Shown here: positions 7,826 to 16,672 of the stretch, piece after piece
Layout: every line of letters begins with the position of its first letter
Position numbering within the stretch: position 1 is the first letter of the stretch
DNA from: Polyangiaceae bacterium
Lineage (GTDB): Bacteria > Myxococcota_A > Polyangia > Polyangiales > Polyangiaceae
Length of the DNA: 43,198 bases
Direction: 5' to 3'
Assembly: GCA_025937785.1 (NCBI GenBank)
Contig: JAICQQ010000051.1
Span: forward strand, 1-43,198
Translations under genes and position numbers: made by a program
The notes under the pieces: model-generated
Seen by the model: only the letters and a program-made list of their open reading frames with translations
Database searches by the model: none
Told to the model about the DNA's origin: nothing

Positions 7826-9202
7826 ATGTCCTCGCTTCGTCTCACGCCGGCCATTGTCGTGGCTCTTTCCCTGTGCATCGCGTGCGATGAGCGCACCGAG
7901 CCGCTCGCCACTGCTGCCGCGTCGTCCGCTCGCCCGCGCGCTAGCGCCGACCCCGTCGCGCCGACTCGGCCCCTGGCGTCCACGGGCCGCGCGGCGCCGG
8001 CGAGCCGTCCCGAGGGGCGTACTTACAACGTCGTGCTGATCATGATCGACAGCCTGCGGGCGGACATGCCATGGGCCGGCTACCCGCGCCCCATCGCACC
8101 TTGGCTCAGCCGCTTCGCGGAGCGAAGCACGCTCTACCCGCGCGGGTATTCGCTGTCGAGCTACACCGCCAAATCCGTCGTGCCGGCGCTCGTTGGCAAG
8201 TATCCCGGTGAGCTGGGTCGAGACGGCTTCTTCTTCACGGTGTGGACGCCCGACAACCTGCTCATCGGTGAGCGCGCGCAGGCCGAGGGTCACCGGACCT
8301 TGGCGGGGCACGGACACGGCTATTTTCTGCCGGCGCTCGGCACCCACCAGGGGTTCGACGACTACCAGCTGTTGCCTGGCACGCACCTGGAGCTGACCGG
8401 GGTCTCCAACGTGACCAGCGAGGCTTTGAATCAGCTCGGCAAGCGCATGTTGAGCGATCCGAAGAATACGGCGCTCGCTCAGGGTAAGCGGTTCTTCGCC
8501 TACTTCCATTTCTTGGATCCCCACTACACCTACATCAAGCACGAGGGCCACCCTGACTTCGGCAACGAGCGCCGCGACCTCTACGACAACGAGGTGCACT
8601 ACAGCGACAAATGGGTGGGAGACCTGGTGGACTTCATCGACGCGCAGCCCTTCGGCAAAGACACTGCGGTCATCATCACTGCCGATCACGGGGAAGGCTT
8701 CGGAGAACACGATCACTTCCGTCACGCCTACCAGGTGTGGGAAGCGCTGGTGCGGGTGCCGCTGTTCGTGCGCGTGCCCGGCGCAGAGCCCCGGCGCATC
8801 GAGCTGCCGCGTAGCCACATCGATCTCGCGCCTACCATCGCGGACTTGATGGGGCTGAAGGAACGCGCCGGCTTCCGCGGCGAAAGCCTGGTGCCCGAGG
8901 TGTTCGGGGCGCCGGCGAGCGCGCGTCCGGTGCTGGTCGACCTGCCCCGCTGCGATCTGATGGACCGTCGCCGCGCGTTCATCGATGGCGACTACAAGTT
9001 GATCAGCTTCGGCGACGACTGGTCCCTCGAGCTCTACCGTGTCAGCGACGACTTCAAAGAAGAGCGTGAGCTCTCGAAGGCGGAGCCTCAAAAGCTCGCC
9101 GAGATGAAGCAAGCGTACCAGGCGTTCGCCGGCAAAATCCCCAACGTGCCGGTCGTGGGGTCGGCGCCGCTGAAAGGTGCGCCGCGCGGCCAGCGCTGGT
9201 AG
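7826..9202 (+). CDS. Sulfatase-fold hydrolase, lipoprotein, without canonical Cys/Ser nucleophile
   Basis: The alkaline phosphatase/sulfatase fold is shown by NVVLIMIDSLRAD near the N-terminus (metal-binding Asp) and TADHGEGFGEHDHF in the middle. ATG 7826 is chosen because it gives a lipoprotein signal with lipobox CIAC (Cys20); upstream codons are Arg-rich and unlike coding sequence. Where sulfatases carry the formylglycine motif CxPxR ten residues before LLTG, this protein has SSYTAKSVVPALVG, with Thr114 at the nucleophile site. That arrangement is usual for phosphotransferases and phosphodiesterases of the superfamily, so a phospho-substrate is as likely as a sulfate ester. Asp follows the lipidated Cys, which in E. 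coli favours inner-membrane retention; the rule may differ here. 458 residues. Confidence 0.83.
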   Translation: MSSLRLTPAIVVALSLCIACDERTEPLATAAASSARPRASADPVAPTRPLASTGRAAPASRPEGRTYNVVLIMIDSLRADMPWAGYPRPIAPWLSRFAERSTLYPRGYSLSSYTAKSVVPALVGKYPGELGRDGFFFTVWTPDNLLIGERAQAEGHRTLAGHGHGYFLPALGTHQGFDDYQLLPGTHLELTGVSNVTSEALNQLGKRMLSDPKNTALAQGKRFFAYFHFLDPHYTYIKHEGHPDFGNERRDLYDNEVHYSDKWVGDLVDFIDAQPFGKDTAVIITADHGEGFGEHDHFRHAYQVWEALVRVPLFVRVPGAEPRRIELPRSHIDLAPTIADLMGLKERAGFRGESLVPEVFGAPASARPVLVDLPRCDLMDRRRAFIDGDYKLISFGDDWSLELYRVSDDFKEERELSKAEPQKLAEMKQAYQAFAGKIPNVPVVGSAPLKGAPRGQRW

Positions 9203-9218
9203 CGCCAGATTGCTCCAA

Positions 9219-9234
9219 CGCTCGGCCCCGAGCG
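9219..9234. terminator. Hairpin between convergent genes
   Basis: CGCTCGG and CCGAGCG form a perfect 7-bp inverted repeat around CC in the 33-bp gap between the convergent sulfatase-like and GH5 genes. It would work for both strands. There is no U-tract, so intrinsic termination is only a suggestion. Confidence 0.45.
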
Positions 9235-9235
9235 G

Positions 9236-11155
9236 CTAGAGTGAAAGTTCGTAGACCGTGAGCACGCCGGTGCCGGACCCCACGGGTGTCATCCTGACGT
9301 TCACCCGACTCACCGGGCTCGAGAGCGTGAAGTCACCCCAGCACGCGACTTGAGAGTACAAGGCCACGATCGTCGACGAGAGCGAGTAGACGTCGTATTC
9401 GCAACCCGCCGTGCTGTCCCCATTCTCGAGGGTGACCGACAGCCCCGAGGTGCTCACGGCCGTGCCGCTCAGCGAAAGCTCGACCAGCAGGGTGCTCGGG
9501 TCGACCGCGAGGGGCCCCGCCAGGTTGAATCCAACCGCGGCTATCTGATCGTAACCCTGGAAGCTGGCTTCGACGCTGACGGCGGACGCAGTGGCTTCGA
9601 AGCCCGTCACCAAGTCTTCACGCGTCATCCACTCCGGGTAGGTGTCGGCGCCGAAGTAGCTGATGCTTCCGCAGCACGACACTCCGCACGACAGCACGCC
9701 GCAGCCCGAACAATCGCGCTCGATGAGTTCACCGTCCGCGTCGCAGTCCAGCCCGTCGCCGTCGGCGCAGGTACCGGTGGCCTCGCAGTCTGGCGGGTCC
9801 GGATCGTCGTCGTCGAGGTAGGGGTTGTCGGCGAGCAGGCGCTCGATCACGTACGGCGCGTGGCCGTTGAGGTGCGCGTCGGTCCAGCCGCCGTTCACGG
9901 GCGCCGTCCGGTCCTTGAAGAAGCAGCTGCTGTCCTCGCAGCCATCCAGCTTCCAGGCGGCCCAGCTGATGCCCCGCGGGTCCATCCAGTCGTGCCAGGC
10001 CTGCGCATCGGCCTCACACACGACGCCGTCTAGCCCGCCGTCGGCGTGGGTCGCGCCCCACTCGCTGACGAAGAGCGGTAGGCCCGCATCGTAGGCGGCC
10101 TGCGCCTTGGCGCGGTACTCAGCGCCGTGCGAGCAGGCGTAGAAATGGAGCGTGTACAGCAGGTTCGTGCCGGCGACCGGGCTCTGAGCGGCGACGTCCA
10201 CGTCTTGGTCCCAGTTGGGTGTGCCGAGGATGATGAGGTTGTCCGGATCGTTGGCGCGGATCACGCTCGAGACTGCCTCGTGGTACGGCTTCAGCACGCT
10301 GGTCCAGCTGACGTCGAGCGGCTCGTTGTAGAGCTCGTAGAGCACGTTGGGGACGTCCCCGTACGTCGCCGAGATTTCGTCGAAGAACTCCTCCGCTTGG
10401 TCCTGATGCTCGTCGGCTGCGTGGTCGTGCCAGTCGACGAGCACGTAGACACCGGCTGCGATGGCATTCTCGATGATGGTGGTGACCTGGGCTTTCGCCT
10501 TGTCCGGATCTTCCAGGTACGCCCCTTCTTCGTCCACGCCCATCGCTGCGCGGATCAGCGAGATGTTCCAGTGGTCGCGCATCCAGCGCAGGCCTTCCAG
10601 ATTCTCGGCGTAACCGGTGGGCTCCCAATTGAGCCACATGCTGCTCGGGCCCTTGAGTTGAACGGCGTTACCCGCCTCGTCCACGATCTGTTGCCCGTCG
10701 AGTGAGAGCTGCCCGTGCTCACTCACCGGACTGTCGTCAGGAGGGCCGCCAGTCGTCGAAGAGTTCGTGTTCGTGTTGCCGGAACCGCCGCTGGCGTTCG
10801 AGCCGCCGGAAGCGTTCGAGCCGCCGCTGGCGTCCGAGCCACCGGAAGCGTTCGAACCACCGGAAGCGTTCGAACCACCGGAAGCGTCCGAACCGCCGCT
10901 GCTGCTGCCGCCGGAGTCGTCGCCGCTGCTGCCGCCCGAGCTGTCGCTGCCGCCGGAGCCGCCGCTGCCGTCGAGCGAAACACATTTATTGGAGCGGCAC
11001 ACCAGGTCGCCGTTGCAAGTTTCATTCGGGTAACAGGCGCAGCGCTCGTCGCCCTCGGGGCAATCGCCCGACCCGTCACTCGAGTTACACGCCAATACCC
11101 ACAACCCCGTGGCGGCAAGCAGGACGCCGCCCGATCCCAACAATCGTAAGCCCAT
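9236..11155 (-). CDS. GH5 endoglucanase/mannanase-like lipoprotein with repeat linker
   Basis: Predicted beta-glycanase of GH5. ATG 11155 gives a lipoprotein signal with lipobox VLAC (Cys23). A small Cys-rich module follows ([16 protein letters not shown], then CRSNKC), then a Ser/Gly linker of about 80 residues with GGSNAS hexapeptides, and the catalytic barrel. The acid/base is in YELYNEPLD (Glu278) and the nucleophile in [10 protein letters not shown] (Glu365); LIRAAMG and LHFYACSHG are typical surrounding strands. The C-terminal 170 residues start with a Cys-rich stretch and continue as a beta-sandwich-like domain that may bind carbohydrate. Cellulase is the likeliest role, but GH5 also includes mannanases and xylanases. 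639 residues. Confidence 0.88.
   Translation of the reverse strand: MGLRLLGSGGVLLAATGLWVLACNSSDGSGDCPEGDERCACYPNETCNGDLVCRSNKCVSLDGSGGSGGSDSSGGSSGDDSGGSSSGGSDASGGSNASGGSNASGGSDASGGSNASGGSNASGGSGNTNTNSSTTGGPPDDSPVSEHGQLSLDGQQIVDEAGNAVQLKGPSSMWLNWEPTGYAENLEGLRWMRDHWNISLIRAAMGVDEEGAYLEDPDKAKAQVTTIIENAIAAGVYVLVDWHDHAADEHQDQAEEFFDEISATYGDVPNVLYELYNEPLDVSWTSVLKPYHEAVSSVIRANDPDNLIILGTPNWDQDVDVAAQSPVAGTNLLYTLHFYACSHGAEYRAKAQAAYDAGLPLFVSEWGATHADGGLDGVVCEADAQAWHDWMDPRGISWAAWKLDGCEDSSCFFKDRTAPVNGGWTDAHLNGHAPYVIERLLADNPYLDDDDPDPPDCEATGTCADGDGLDCDADGELIERDCSGCGVLSCGVSCCGSISYFGADTYPEWMTREDLVTGFEATASAVSVEASFQGYDQIAAVGFNLAGPLAVDPSTLLVELSLSGTAVSTSGLSVTLENGDSTAGCEYDVYSLSSTIVALYSQVACWGDFTLSSPVSRVNVRMTPVGSGTGVLTVYELSL
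10791..10898. repeat. 18-bp coding minisatellite in GH5 linker
   Basis: Six 18-bp units of the type GAAGCGTTCGAACCACCG run head to tail. Units four and five are identical and the rest differ at a few bases. Read on the minus strand they encode [12 protein letters not shown] hexapeptides. Copy number is probably variable between strains. Confidence 0.85.
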
Positions 11156-11358
11156 CGCGCCCGAGATTAGCAGCGCGAGCCGCCAGGGCAACAGCTCGAA
11201 AGTGGTCCGCCATCCAAGCTTTGGGCCCGCGAGCTGGGGTTCACGCAGGCCGTTCACGCTCGTTGGGGGGTGAGTTCACCGGGGCGCTGCCCGCTGTTTG
11301 TCCACGCGCAGCCTGCGTCCTCTTGCGTCGGCTTCGAGAGCGGCCTAATCCCGCAGGC

Positions 11359-13272
11359 ATGGAACGACGCGCCCAATTCTCCATATGGTACTACATTGCG
11401 GTCGTCGGTCTCCTGCTCACGATCCAGAGCGCCTTCTTCTCGGGGTCGGGGGCTCGCGAAGTATCTTACAGCGAGTTCCTCGAGCACGTGACGGCCAAGC
11501 GCGTCGAGGCCGTGGTGATCGCTCCCGACAAGATCCACGGGCTGCTCAAGCCTCCCGGGGCGCAGGGGCACGAAGCGGGGGACCAGAGCGAGTCGCTCGA
11601 CCCACCGTCGAAGAGCACGCCGTGGCGCCTGCCGTGGGGAACGGAGGCGAAGGCGGAGCGCGAACGCCACTTCACCGTGGTGCAAATGGACTATCCGGGA
11701 CTGATCGCCGATCTGCGCGCTGGCGAGGTCGAGTTTCGAGGGCGTATCGAGAACAACTTCCTGAGGAATCTGTTGCTCAACTGGGTCATCCCGTTCGCGC
11801 TGCTGTTCGCGGTGTGGGGCTTCATCATGAAGCGCATGGGACGCGGCCCCTCGGCGCTGAACCTCGGGCGCAGCAAAGCCGTGCTGCACGAGGTGGATCC
11901 CGAGAACAAGACTTGCTTCAAGGACGTCGCCGGTGTCGACGAAGCCATCGAAGAGGTGCGCGAGGTCGTCGACTTCCTCACGGCTCCCGCGCGCTTTGCT
12001 GCGCTGGGTGCCAAGCTGCCCCGGGGGGTGCTGCTCGTCGGACCGCCCGGCACCGGCAAGACGCTGTTGGCCAAGGCCGTGGCCGGCGAAGCGCGCGTGC
12101 CGTTCTTCCGCATGAGCGGCTCCGACTTCGTGGAGATGTTCGTCGGCGTGGGCGCCTCGCGCGTCCGCGACCTGTTCGCACAGGCCAAGAAGGTTGCCCC
12201 CTGCATCGTGTTCATCGACGAGTTGGACGCGATCGGGCGCAGCCGCGCGGCGGGCGCCGGCGTGATGTCGAACACCGAGCAAGAGAGCACACTGAACCAG
12301 CTCTTGGTGGAAATGGATGGTTTCGATCCGTCCGCGGGTGTGATCTTGCTGGCCGCGACGAACCGACCCGAGGTGCTCGACAAAGCCTTGCTCAGGCCCG
12401 GGCGCTTCGATCGTCAGGTGCTCGTGGACCGTCCGTCGCGCGAAGGGCGCCACGCGATCCTGAAGATTCACGCCGCCAAGCTGAAGTTGGCCGAGGACGT
12501 CGACCTGGCCGAGATGGCCGCGCAAACGCCCGGTTTCGTGGGCGCCGATCTGGCGAACCTGTGCAACGAGGCAGCGCTGTTTGCGTCGCGCCGGCACGCC
12601 GAGGCGGTGACCAAGAAAGACTTTCAGGATGCCATCGAGCGCGTGATCGGGGGCGCCGAGAAGAAGGGCAAGATGCTGAACCCCGAGGATCGCCGGCGCG
12701 TCGCATACCACGAGGCGGGGCATGCGGTGGTCGGGTACTTCACGCCGGGCGCCGATCCGGTGCAAAAGATCTCGATCGTGCCTCGCGGACAGGCAGCGCT
12801 CGGCTACACGTTGCAAGCGCCGGCCGAAGATCAGTACCTGCTCAGCGAGCAGGCGCTGCTCGGAAGGGCGCGTGTGCTCTTGGGCGGGCGCGCCGCTGAA
12901 CAGCTTTGCTTGGGCGACATCTCGACGGGGGCGGCGGACGATCTCGAGAAGGTCAATCGCTTGCTGCGGCAGGTGATCACGGTCTACGGCATGAGTGACG
13001 CGCTGAAGAACCTCTCCTTGGTGGAGCAGCAGGGGCCCAACTTTTTGGGTCAGGCGAGCCCGCTGGCGCCCCATTCTCCGCGCCTGGCCGAGGCCGTCGA
13101 GGCAGAGCACCGGCGCATGCTCGATGAAGCTTACGCTTACTCGACCGAGCTACTCACGAAGCACCGCTCCGAACTCGAAGCGCTCGCCGAAGAGCTGCTC
13201 CGAGAGGAGAAGGTCGACCGCGAGGATCTGGGGCGCCTGCTCGGTCCACGCGTGGCATCGTCAGCCGCGTGA
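11359..13272 (+). CDS. ftsH: ATP-dependent zinc metalloprotease FtsH
   Basis: Membrane AAA+ protease that degrades misfolded membrane proteins and selected cytoplasmic regulators. ATG 11359 begins the true protein; the long in-frame upstream extension is a mirror of the neighbouring gene linker. Order: first membrane helix (about 9-28), a periplasmic domain, second helix (about 135-158), an AAA+ domain with Walker A GPPGTGKT (228-235), Walker B IVFIDE (about 283-288) and a second region of homology ([21 protein letters not shown]), then the peptidase zinc motif HEAGH (451-455). The 637-residue length is normal. The C-terminal EVLREEK-type tail is short. It is divergent from the GH5 gene. Whether this is the main or an accessory FtsH cannot be decided here. 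Confidence 0.96.
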   Translation: MERRAQFSIWYYIAVVGLLLTIQSAFFSGSGAREVSYSEFLEHVTAKRVEAVVIAPDKIHGLLKPPGAQGHEAGDQSESLDPPSKSTPWRLPWGTEAKAERERHFTVVQMDYPGLIADLRAGEVEFRGRIENNFLRNLLLNWVIPFALLFAVWGFIMKRMGRGPSALNLGRSKAVLHEVDPENKTCFKDVAGVDEAIEEVREVVDFLTAPARFAALGAKLPRGVLLVGPPGTGKTLLAKAVAGEARVPFFRMSGSDFVEMFVGVGASRVRDLFAQAKKVAPCIVFIDELDAIGRSRAAGAGVMSNTEQESTLNQLLVEMDGFDPSAGVILLAATNRPEVLDKALLRPGRFDRQVLVDRPSREGRHAILKIHAAKLKLAEDVDLAEMAAQTPGFVGADLANLCNEAALFASRRHAEAVTKKDFQDAIERVIGGAEKKGKMLNPEDRRRVAYHEAGHAVVGYFTPGADPVQKISIVPRGQAALGYTLQAPAEDQYLLSEQALLGRARVLLGGRAAEQLCLGDISTGAADDLEKVNRLLRQVITVYGMSDALKNLSLVEQQGPNFLGQASPLAPHSPRLAEAVEAEHRRMLDEAYAYSTELLTKHRSELEALAEELLREEKVDREDLGRLLGPRVASSAA

Positions 13273-13338
13273 GCGCCTGACTTTGTCCGCCCGGCAGCTG
13301 TTCGCTTGGGGTAAACTCGGTTTCAGGAAGCCACCACC

Positions 13339-13863
13339 GTGCACTCCTTCGACAGCCTGGTGCCGCCGCCCCCGTCCAGGAAGACGGGCCTCCCCTGGTG
13401 GGGGATCTTGCTGATCGTCGTGGCCATCCTGGTGCCCGCCTGCGGTGTCCTCAGCGCGCTCGGCATCTACGGGGTGCGGAAGTACATGCTCAGGGCCAAG
13501 CAGCAAGAAGCCCAGCAAGCGCTGCCCGTGTTTGCAGAAGCCGTGATCCAATGCGCGGACTCCCACGCTGGCTTGCCCAGAACGTCGACACCGGTGCCGG
13601 CTTCGCTGGCGGACGTATCCGGCCGCCAATATCGGAGCACGCCGAGCGAATGGACCAGCGACCCAACCCTCGCCTGCAGTGGCTTTTCGATGAGCGGCGC
13701 CCAGTATTTCCAGTATCAGTGGGTGCTCCACACCCCTTCGAGCGGCACTGTGCAGGCCTCTGCGGACCTTGACGGAGACGGTGCCATCGAGAGCCACTTT
13801 CGCTTGCGGGTGGACTGCGTCGACAACCGCTGCACGGCGGCGGGCGAGCAAGCACGGCGTTGA
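13339..13863 (+). CDS. Pilin-like membrane-anchored protein
   Basis: 174 residues from a GTG start. A Pro-rich cytoplasmic head (LVPPPPSRK) precedes one membrane helix (about 21-48). The helix runs into VRKYMLRAKQQEAQQAL, which resembles the helix of type IV pilins and pseudopilins just after the membrane part. The C-terminal domain has Cys pairs (IQCADS, LACSGF, RVDCVDNRC) and an Asp-rich ADLDGDGAIESHF segment of the kind seen in pseudopilin calcium sites. However, the canonical prepilin cleavage site G-FxxxE is not visible, so this is a pilin-like relative rather than a proven substrate of prepilin peptidase. It starts 66 bp after ftsH on the same strand. Confidence 0.6.
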   Translation: MHSFDSLVPPPPSRKTGLPWWGILLIVVAILVPACGVLSALGIYGVRKYMLRAKQQEAQQALPVFAEAVIQCADSHAGLPRTSTPVPASLADVSGRQYRSTPSEWTSDPTLACSGFSMSGAQYFQYQWVLHTPSSGTVQASADLDGDGAIESHFRLRVDCVDNRCTAAGEQARR

Positions 13864-13870
13864 CGCGCGG

Positions 13871-13925
13871 CGAGTCTCGATCGCATCAATTCGAGACGTC
13901 GCGATTTCGAGACGCGCGAGACTCG
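13871..13925. promoter_or_regulatory. Inverted/direct repeat cluster (CGAGAC motif)
   Basis: CGAGTCTCG (13871-13879) and its exact reverse complement CGAGACTCG (13917-13925) flank a 37-bp interval. Within it, TTCGAGACG occurs twice (13890-13898, 13906-13914), spaced 16 bp. It lies just after the pilin-like gene and about 90 bp before the next start. It could be an operator cluster for the downstream gene or a structured 3-prime end. Confidence 0.45.
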
Positions 13926-14014
13926 GCGGCCTGGGTGCTCGCGAGAAACTGGGAGTTTGCAGCGGGGGCTCGTGTTGGCAGGTATGGACCGCTGCTTGCA
14001 TCAGTACCGGGGGC

Positions 14015-14767
14015 ATGAACCTTCAGCACCCGGCTCAGGCCGAGCTCGAGCGTATCGTCGACCAGTGCAGCGCCGTTCGGCGCTACCTCGAAACCGATCA
14101 AGTGGACGTGTCACTGGTGACGCGTGTCGAGCGGACTCTGTACGACGAAGCGCTGGCGGTCCTCGCGACCCTGGCCCGCAGCGCCGAACAGACGCTGGCG
14201 TTCGAAGAGCTGACGCGGCGTGCCGATCAGCTGAAGCTGGGCGGCGATCGTGAGCAGCGGCTCAAACGCCGCTGCTTGGAGCTGCTCGGCGCGCTGTGCG
14301 ATGGAGACTCGGACCTGGAACTGTTCTCGTGGCTCACGTTGATGGCGCTCACGGATCTCGGGCGCGTCGTTTGGGCGCTGCGCCTGACCGACTGCATGCT
14401 CCAGCGTCGAGGGCCGGCGTGGGCCAGTGAGATGGTGGAGCGTGTCAGACGGCAAGCGCTGGGCAAGCACCAGGTCGCCTCCGGTTCGGCAGCGATCGAC
14501 GATCGGACGGTGCAGCTCGGTGCCAAACTGGCGCTCGAACGCGTGCTGTGCAGCGCGTCGTGTCAGGAGGAATTGAAGGACGCCGTGGCGGTGCTGCTCG
14601 GCTTCGTCAAGGCGAACCTCCAGCGCATCGATGCTCCTACGCAGGCGCGGCCCGCGCCGCGTTCGCGCCGCCAGCTGAGCGTGGTGCCGCTGCGCGAACA
14701 GCTCCTGCGAGCGGCCCACGCGTGGGAGGACCTGCACGCATCCGTCCCGTCCCGCGAGTGCAGCTGA
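14015..14767 (+). CDS. Hypothetical cytoplasmic helical protein
   Basis: 250 residues starting at ATG 14015 (MNLQHPAQAELERIVDQCSAV). It has no signal peptide or membrane segment. Composition is rich in Leu, Ala, Arg and Glu with heptad-like spacing, suggesting an all-helical protein. A hydrophobic central part (LFSWLTLMALTDLGRVVWALRL) is probably a buried helix. The C-terminal part is basic (RPAPRSRRQLSVVPLREQ). I do not recognise a family. It is 45 bp from the next same-strand gene, so the two may be cotranscribed. Confidence 0.62.
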   Translation: MNLQHPAQAELERIVDQCSAVRRYLETDQVDVSLVTRVERTLYDEALAVLATLARSAEQTLAFEELTRRADQLKLGGDREQRLKRRCLELLGALCDGDSDLELFSWLTLMALTDLGRVVWALRLTDCMLQRRGPAWASEMVERVRRQALGKHQVASGSAAIDDRTVQLGAKLALERVLCSASCQEELKDAVAVLLGFVKANLQRIDAPTQARPAPRSRRQLSVVPLREQLLRAAHAWEDLHASVPSRECS

Positions 14768-14812
14768 AGAAGCTGTTGTAACGCTGCGAGCCTCGGGTAT
14801 TCTGCGGCCCTG

Positions 14813-15340
14813 ATGCAAGCCTTGGCGACGATGAAGGTGCTGTGGGCGTCGATCTCCTTCTCGACGCTGGTCTTTTTGATGGTCGGGCTCAGCGTCGCCC
14901 AGGCGCCCCAGCAACCGCCGGAAACGCTGATGCTCTTCGCATTTGCCGCGCTGTCGCTGGGCCTCATCGGGGCAAGTCAGTTAGTGCCGAAGCAACTGCT
15001 GGCCGCCGCGCTGAAAGCGCAACGGTTCGAGGTGGTCGAGCCGCCGGCCACCGAGCGCATGTTCGACGACTCGCCCCGACGCGGCCGCAAGTTCGCCCAG
15101 CCCGACCAGGTGCGTCAAAAGCTCATCCAGTGCGCGCAGACCCCGTTCATCCTGGGCCTCGCCTTGAGCGAAGCCGTCGCGATCATGGGCTTGGTGCTGA
15201 TGATGCTCGGCTTCCAGCTCACGCACACCTTGGGCTTCTTCGTGGTTAGCTGGGTGTTGCTGCTCAGCAAATTTCCCAAGCTCGCGAGCTTCGAGCACGC
15301 CCTCGAAGCCAGCTATGACGCCGAACTCGGTCGCAGTTGA
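14813..15340 (+). CDS. Four-helix membrane protein resembling rotary ATPase c subunits
   Basis: 175 residues with two hairpins of hydrophobic helices (about 8-28, 40-60, 114-136, 138-152) joined by a charged loop (QRFEVVEPPATERMFDDSPRRGRKF). The third helix, TPFILGLALSEAVAIMGLVLMMLGF, resembles helix 2 of F-type ATPase c subunits (E-A-x-A-I-x-G-L-V pattern with a central carboxylate). No ATP synthase genes are nearby and the protein is twice the usual c length, so this may be a divergent relative with another job. The resemblance is by eye. Confidence 0.58.
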   Translation: MQALATMKVLWASISFSTLVFLMVGLSVAQAPQQPPETLMLFAFAALSLGLIGASQLVPKQLLAAALKAQRFEVVEPPATERMFDDSPRRGRKFAQPDQVRQKLIQCAQTPFILGLALSEAVAIMGLVLMMLGFQLTHTLGFFVVSWVLLLSKFPKLASFEHALEASYDAELGRS

Positions 15341-15367
15341 GCTTCTGGTGCCGCTCTGAGAGCCAAT

Positions 15368-15380
15368 GCCCGTACCGGGC
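15368..15380. terminator. Short hairpin between convergent genes
   Basis: GCCCG-TAC-CGGGC in the 46-bp gap between the convergent membrane protein gene and the gene ending at 15387. A possible bidirectional transcription stop; no U-tract. Confidence 0.35.
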
Positions 15381-15386
15381 GAGGTT

Positions 15387-16058
15387 CTAACGCTCGGGCC
15401 AGCGGAAGTAGAACTTGCCAACCACCTGGTCGCCGTCGGTGTAGGTATGGAGCGAACGCAGCGGCCTCTTCCCAGAGACCTCGTCCTTCAAAGCGTCCGT
15501 CGACGTCGCTTGCTTGAGTGCGGCGTTGAAGCTCGGAAAGTCGACGTCTGGATGGAAGGAGACGGACATGGAGCACGCTGCCCCTCGGCACACGACATCG
15601 CCGCGGCGCACACCCTCGGCCGCGGGTAGCTCTGCGAGCCCGCGGTCGATCGCGCTCTGCAACGCGGCAGCACGGGGCCGTTCCGCCCCGGAGGGGGGCT
15701 GCGCCTCGAATTCCTGGAGAACCTGATCGAAGCGCGCCCGCCGCCGGTCCTCCCGTACGGCGGGATCCCCGTCGTCGTGGTTCTCGCGAGCTTGCTCTTC
15801 CGGCGCTGCGGCTGCCAGCGGAGCTTCGACCGTCGCGCTGTCGGCAAGAACCGCCTCCCGTGCTTCAGCGCCTGCTGACTCGACGCGAATCACAGGACGC
15901 TCGTGGATGTGCTTCACCACCTGGGGTGGAGGCGGTTCGGCACGAACGAACCGGTCGTAGAGCGCCACCACCGCCAGCGTCGATGCAGCCCAGAGCCCCA
16001 GACCCACTGCACCCCAGAGCCAGGGACGCCGCGCGGTTTCAGCGTTGCCAGCACGCAT
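15387..16058 (-). CDS. Hypothetical membrane-anchored periplasmic protein
   Basis: 223 residues. A short basic head precedes one membrane helix (WLWGAVGLGLWAASTLAVVAL), then a charged low-complexity tether of roughly 70 residues and a C-terminal domain of about 110 residues. That domain holds one Cys pair (VVCRGAACSMSVSFHPDVDFPSF) and ends in GDQVVGKFYFRWPER. The pattern CRGAACSMSV is reminiscent of small myxobacterial periplasmic domains that compare residue-to-residue disulfides, but I cannot name the family. It starts 7 bp after the upstream gene stop, so it is the third gene of a leftward cluster with the two paralogues. Confidence 0.62.
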   Translation of the reverse strand: MRAGNAETARRPWLWGAVGLGLWAASTLAVVALYDRFVRAEPPPPQVVKHIHERPVIRVESAGAEAREAVLADSATVEAPLAAAAPEEQARENHDDGDPAVREDRRRARFDQVLQEFEAQPPSGAERPRAAALQSAIDRGLAELPAAEGVRRGDVVCRGAACSMSVSFHPDVDFPSFNAALKQATSTDALKDEVSGKRPLRSLHTYTDGDQVVGKFYFRWPER

Positions 16059-16065
16059 GGGGCGC

Positions 16066-16566
16066 TCAGTCGTGGACGGTGACGAGCTTCACGGTGAGGA
16101 AGCCGCTGCTGAGCCCAGTGGTTTCGATCGCTGACACGACGCCCCAAGAGCTCGTGTAGCTCGCCAAGTTGCAGCTCTTTTCGAGCTCGAGCTGGCCGAA
16201 TCCCGCGGTAGAAACAACGTCTACGTCCTCGCCGCATTCCACGTAGTCGTGGCTAGCGTAGTCGTGGAGGATGAGGCGCCCGGCGACGGTAGAGGCGCCG
16301 GTCACGTGGTAGCGAATGTTCACCTGCTCTAGGGTCGAGGGCGTTACCGTTGCCTCGCCGGTCGGAATCCAACAACCGATGACCGGTGCATCGACATACT
16401 GAACGAGGCCCAAGTCAGGCATGAACGACGACGGCCCAAGGGTGTGTGTCTCTGGCCTGCAGGCCACCCCACTCGTCCGGTAAACGACCGCCGCGTCACC
16501 GACTGCGGGCGCTAGCAAGACCGTCAACGTGCTCATCAATGTCGGTATCTTCCAGATGCTCTGCAT
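16066..16566 (-). CDS. Small secreted protein, paralogue 2
   Basis: 166 residues from ATG 16566, chosen because GGAGGG lies 8 bp upstream. The signal peptide (MQSIWKIPTLMSTLTVLLAP) is cleaved near AVGDAAVVY. The mature protein has four Cys (VACRP, IGCWIP, VECGED, KSCNLA) and looks all-beta. It is clearly a duplicate of the neighbour at 16673-17170. Both share LLAPAVGDAAVVYR-SG-ACxP, TPSTL-x-x-VNIRY/VNVRY, RLI-HD-S-DYVEC, LEL-x-K/YKNC, SSWxVV, LSS-x-FLxVKLIT/VTxxD. The function is unknown. The conserved Cys and short mature length suggest a small exported beta protein. Confidence 0.72.
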   Translation of the reverse strand: MQSIWKIPTLMSTLTVLLAPAVGDAAVVYRTSGVACRPETHTLGPSSFMPDLGLVQYVDAPVIGCWIPTGEATVTPSTLEQVNIRYHVTGASTVAGRLILHDYASHDYVECGEDVDVVSTAGFGQLELEKSCNLASYTSSWGVVSAIETTGLSSGFLTVKLVTVHD

Positions 16567-16591
16567 TTCAATCTCCCTCCGCGCCGCTGAT

Positions 16592-16618
16592 GGCCTACAC
16601 CACTCGTAGCGCAATCAA
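16592..16618 (-). promoter_or_regulatory. Candidate promoter of secreted paralogue 2
   Basis: Read on the minus strand, TTGATT (16618-16613) is followed after 15 bp by TAGGCC (16597-16592), about 26 bp before the ATG. It is a poorer match than the paralogue promoter, but it sits next to the same conserved upstream block (16614-16646). The conservation, more than the match to consensus, supports it. Confidence 0.4.
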
Positions 16619-16672
16619 AGGTCCATGGTGTCCGTTAGGATCGACGCTCCAGGCCTCACGGCGTAGTCAGGC

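Noticed and set aside
705..11155. Polysaccharide utilisation locus of the SusC/D type
   Set aside because: No TonB-dependent transporter or SusD-like gene is present, and the enzymes lie on both strands.
10702..11358. In-frame upstream extension of FtsH, rich in Arg and Ser
   Set aside because: It mirrors the linker repeat of the opposite-strand GH5 gene, and FtsH has a normal membrane start at 11359.
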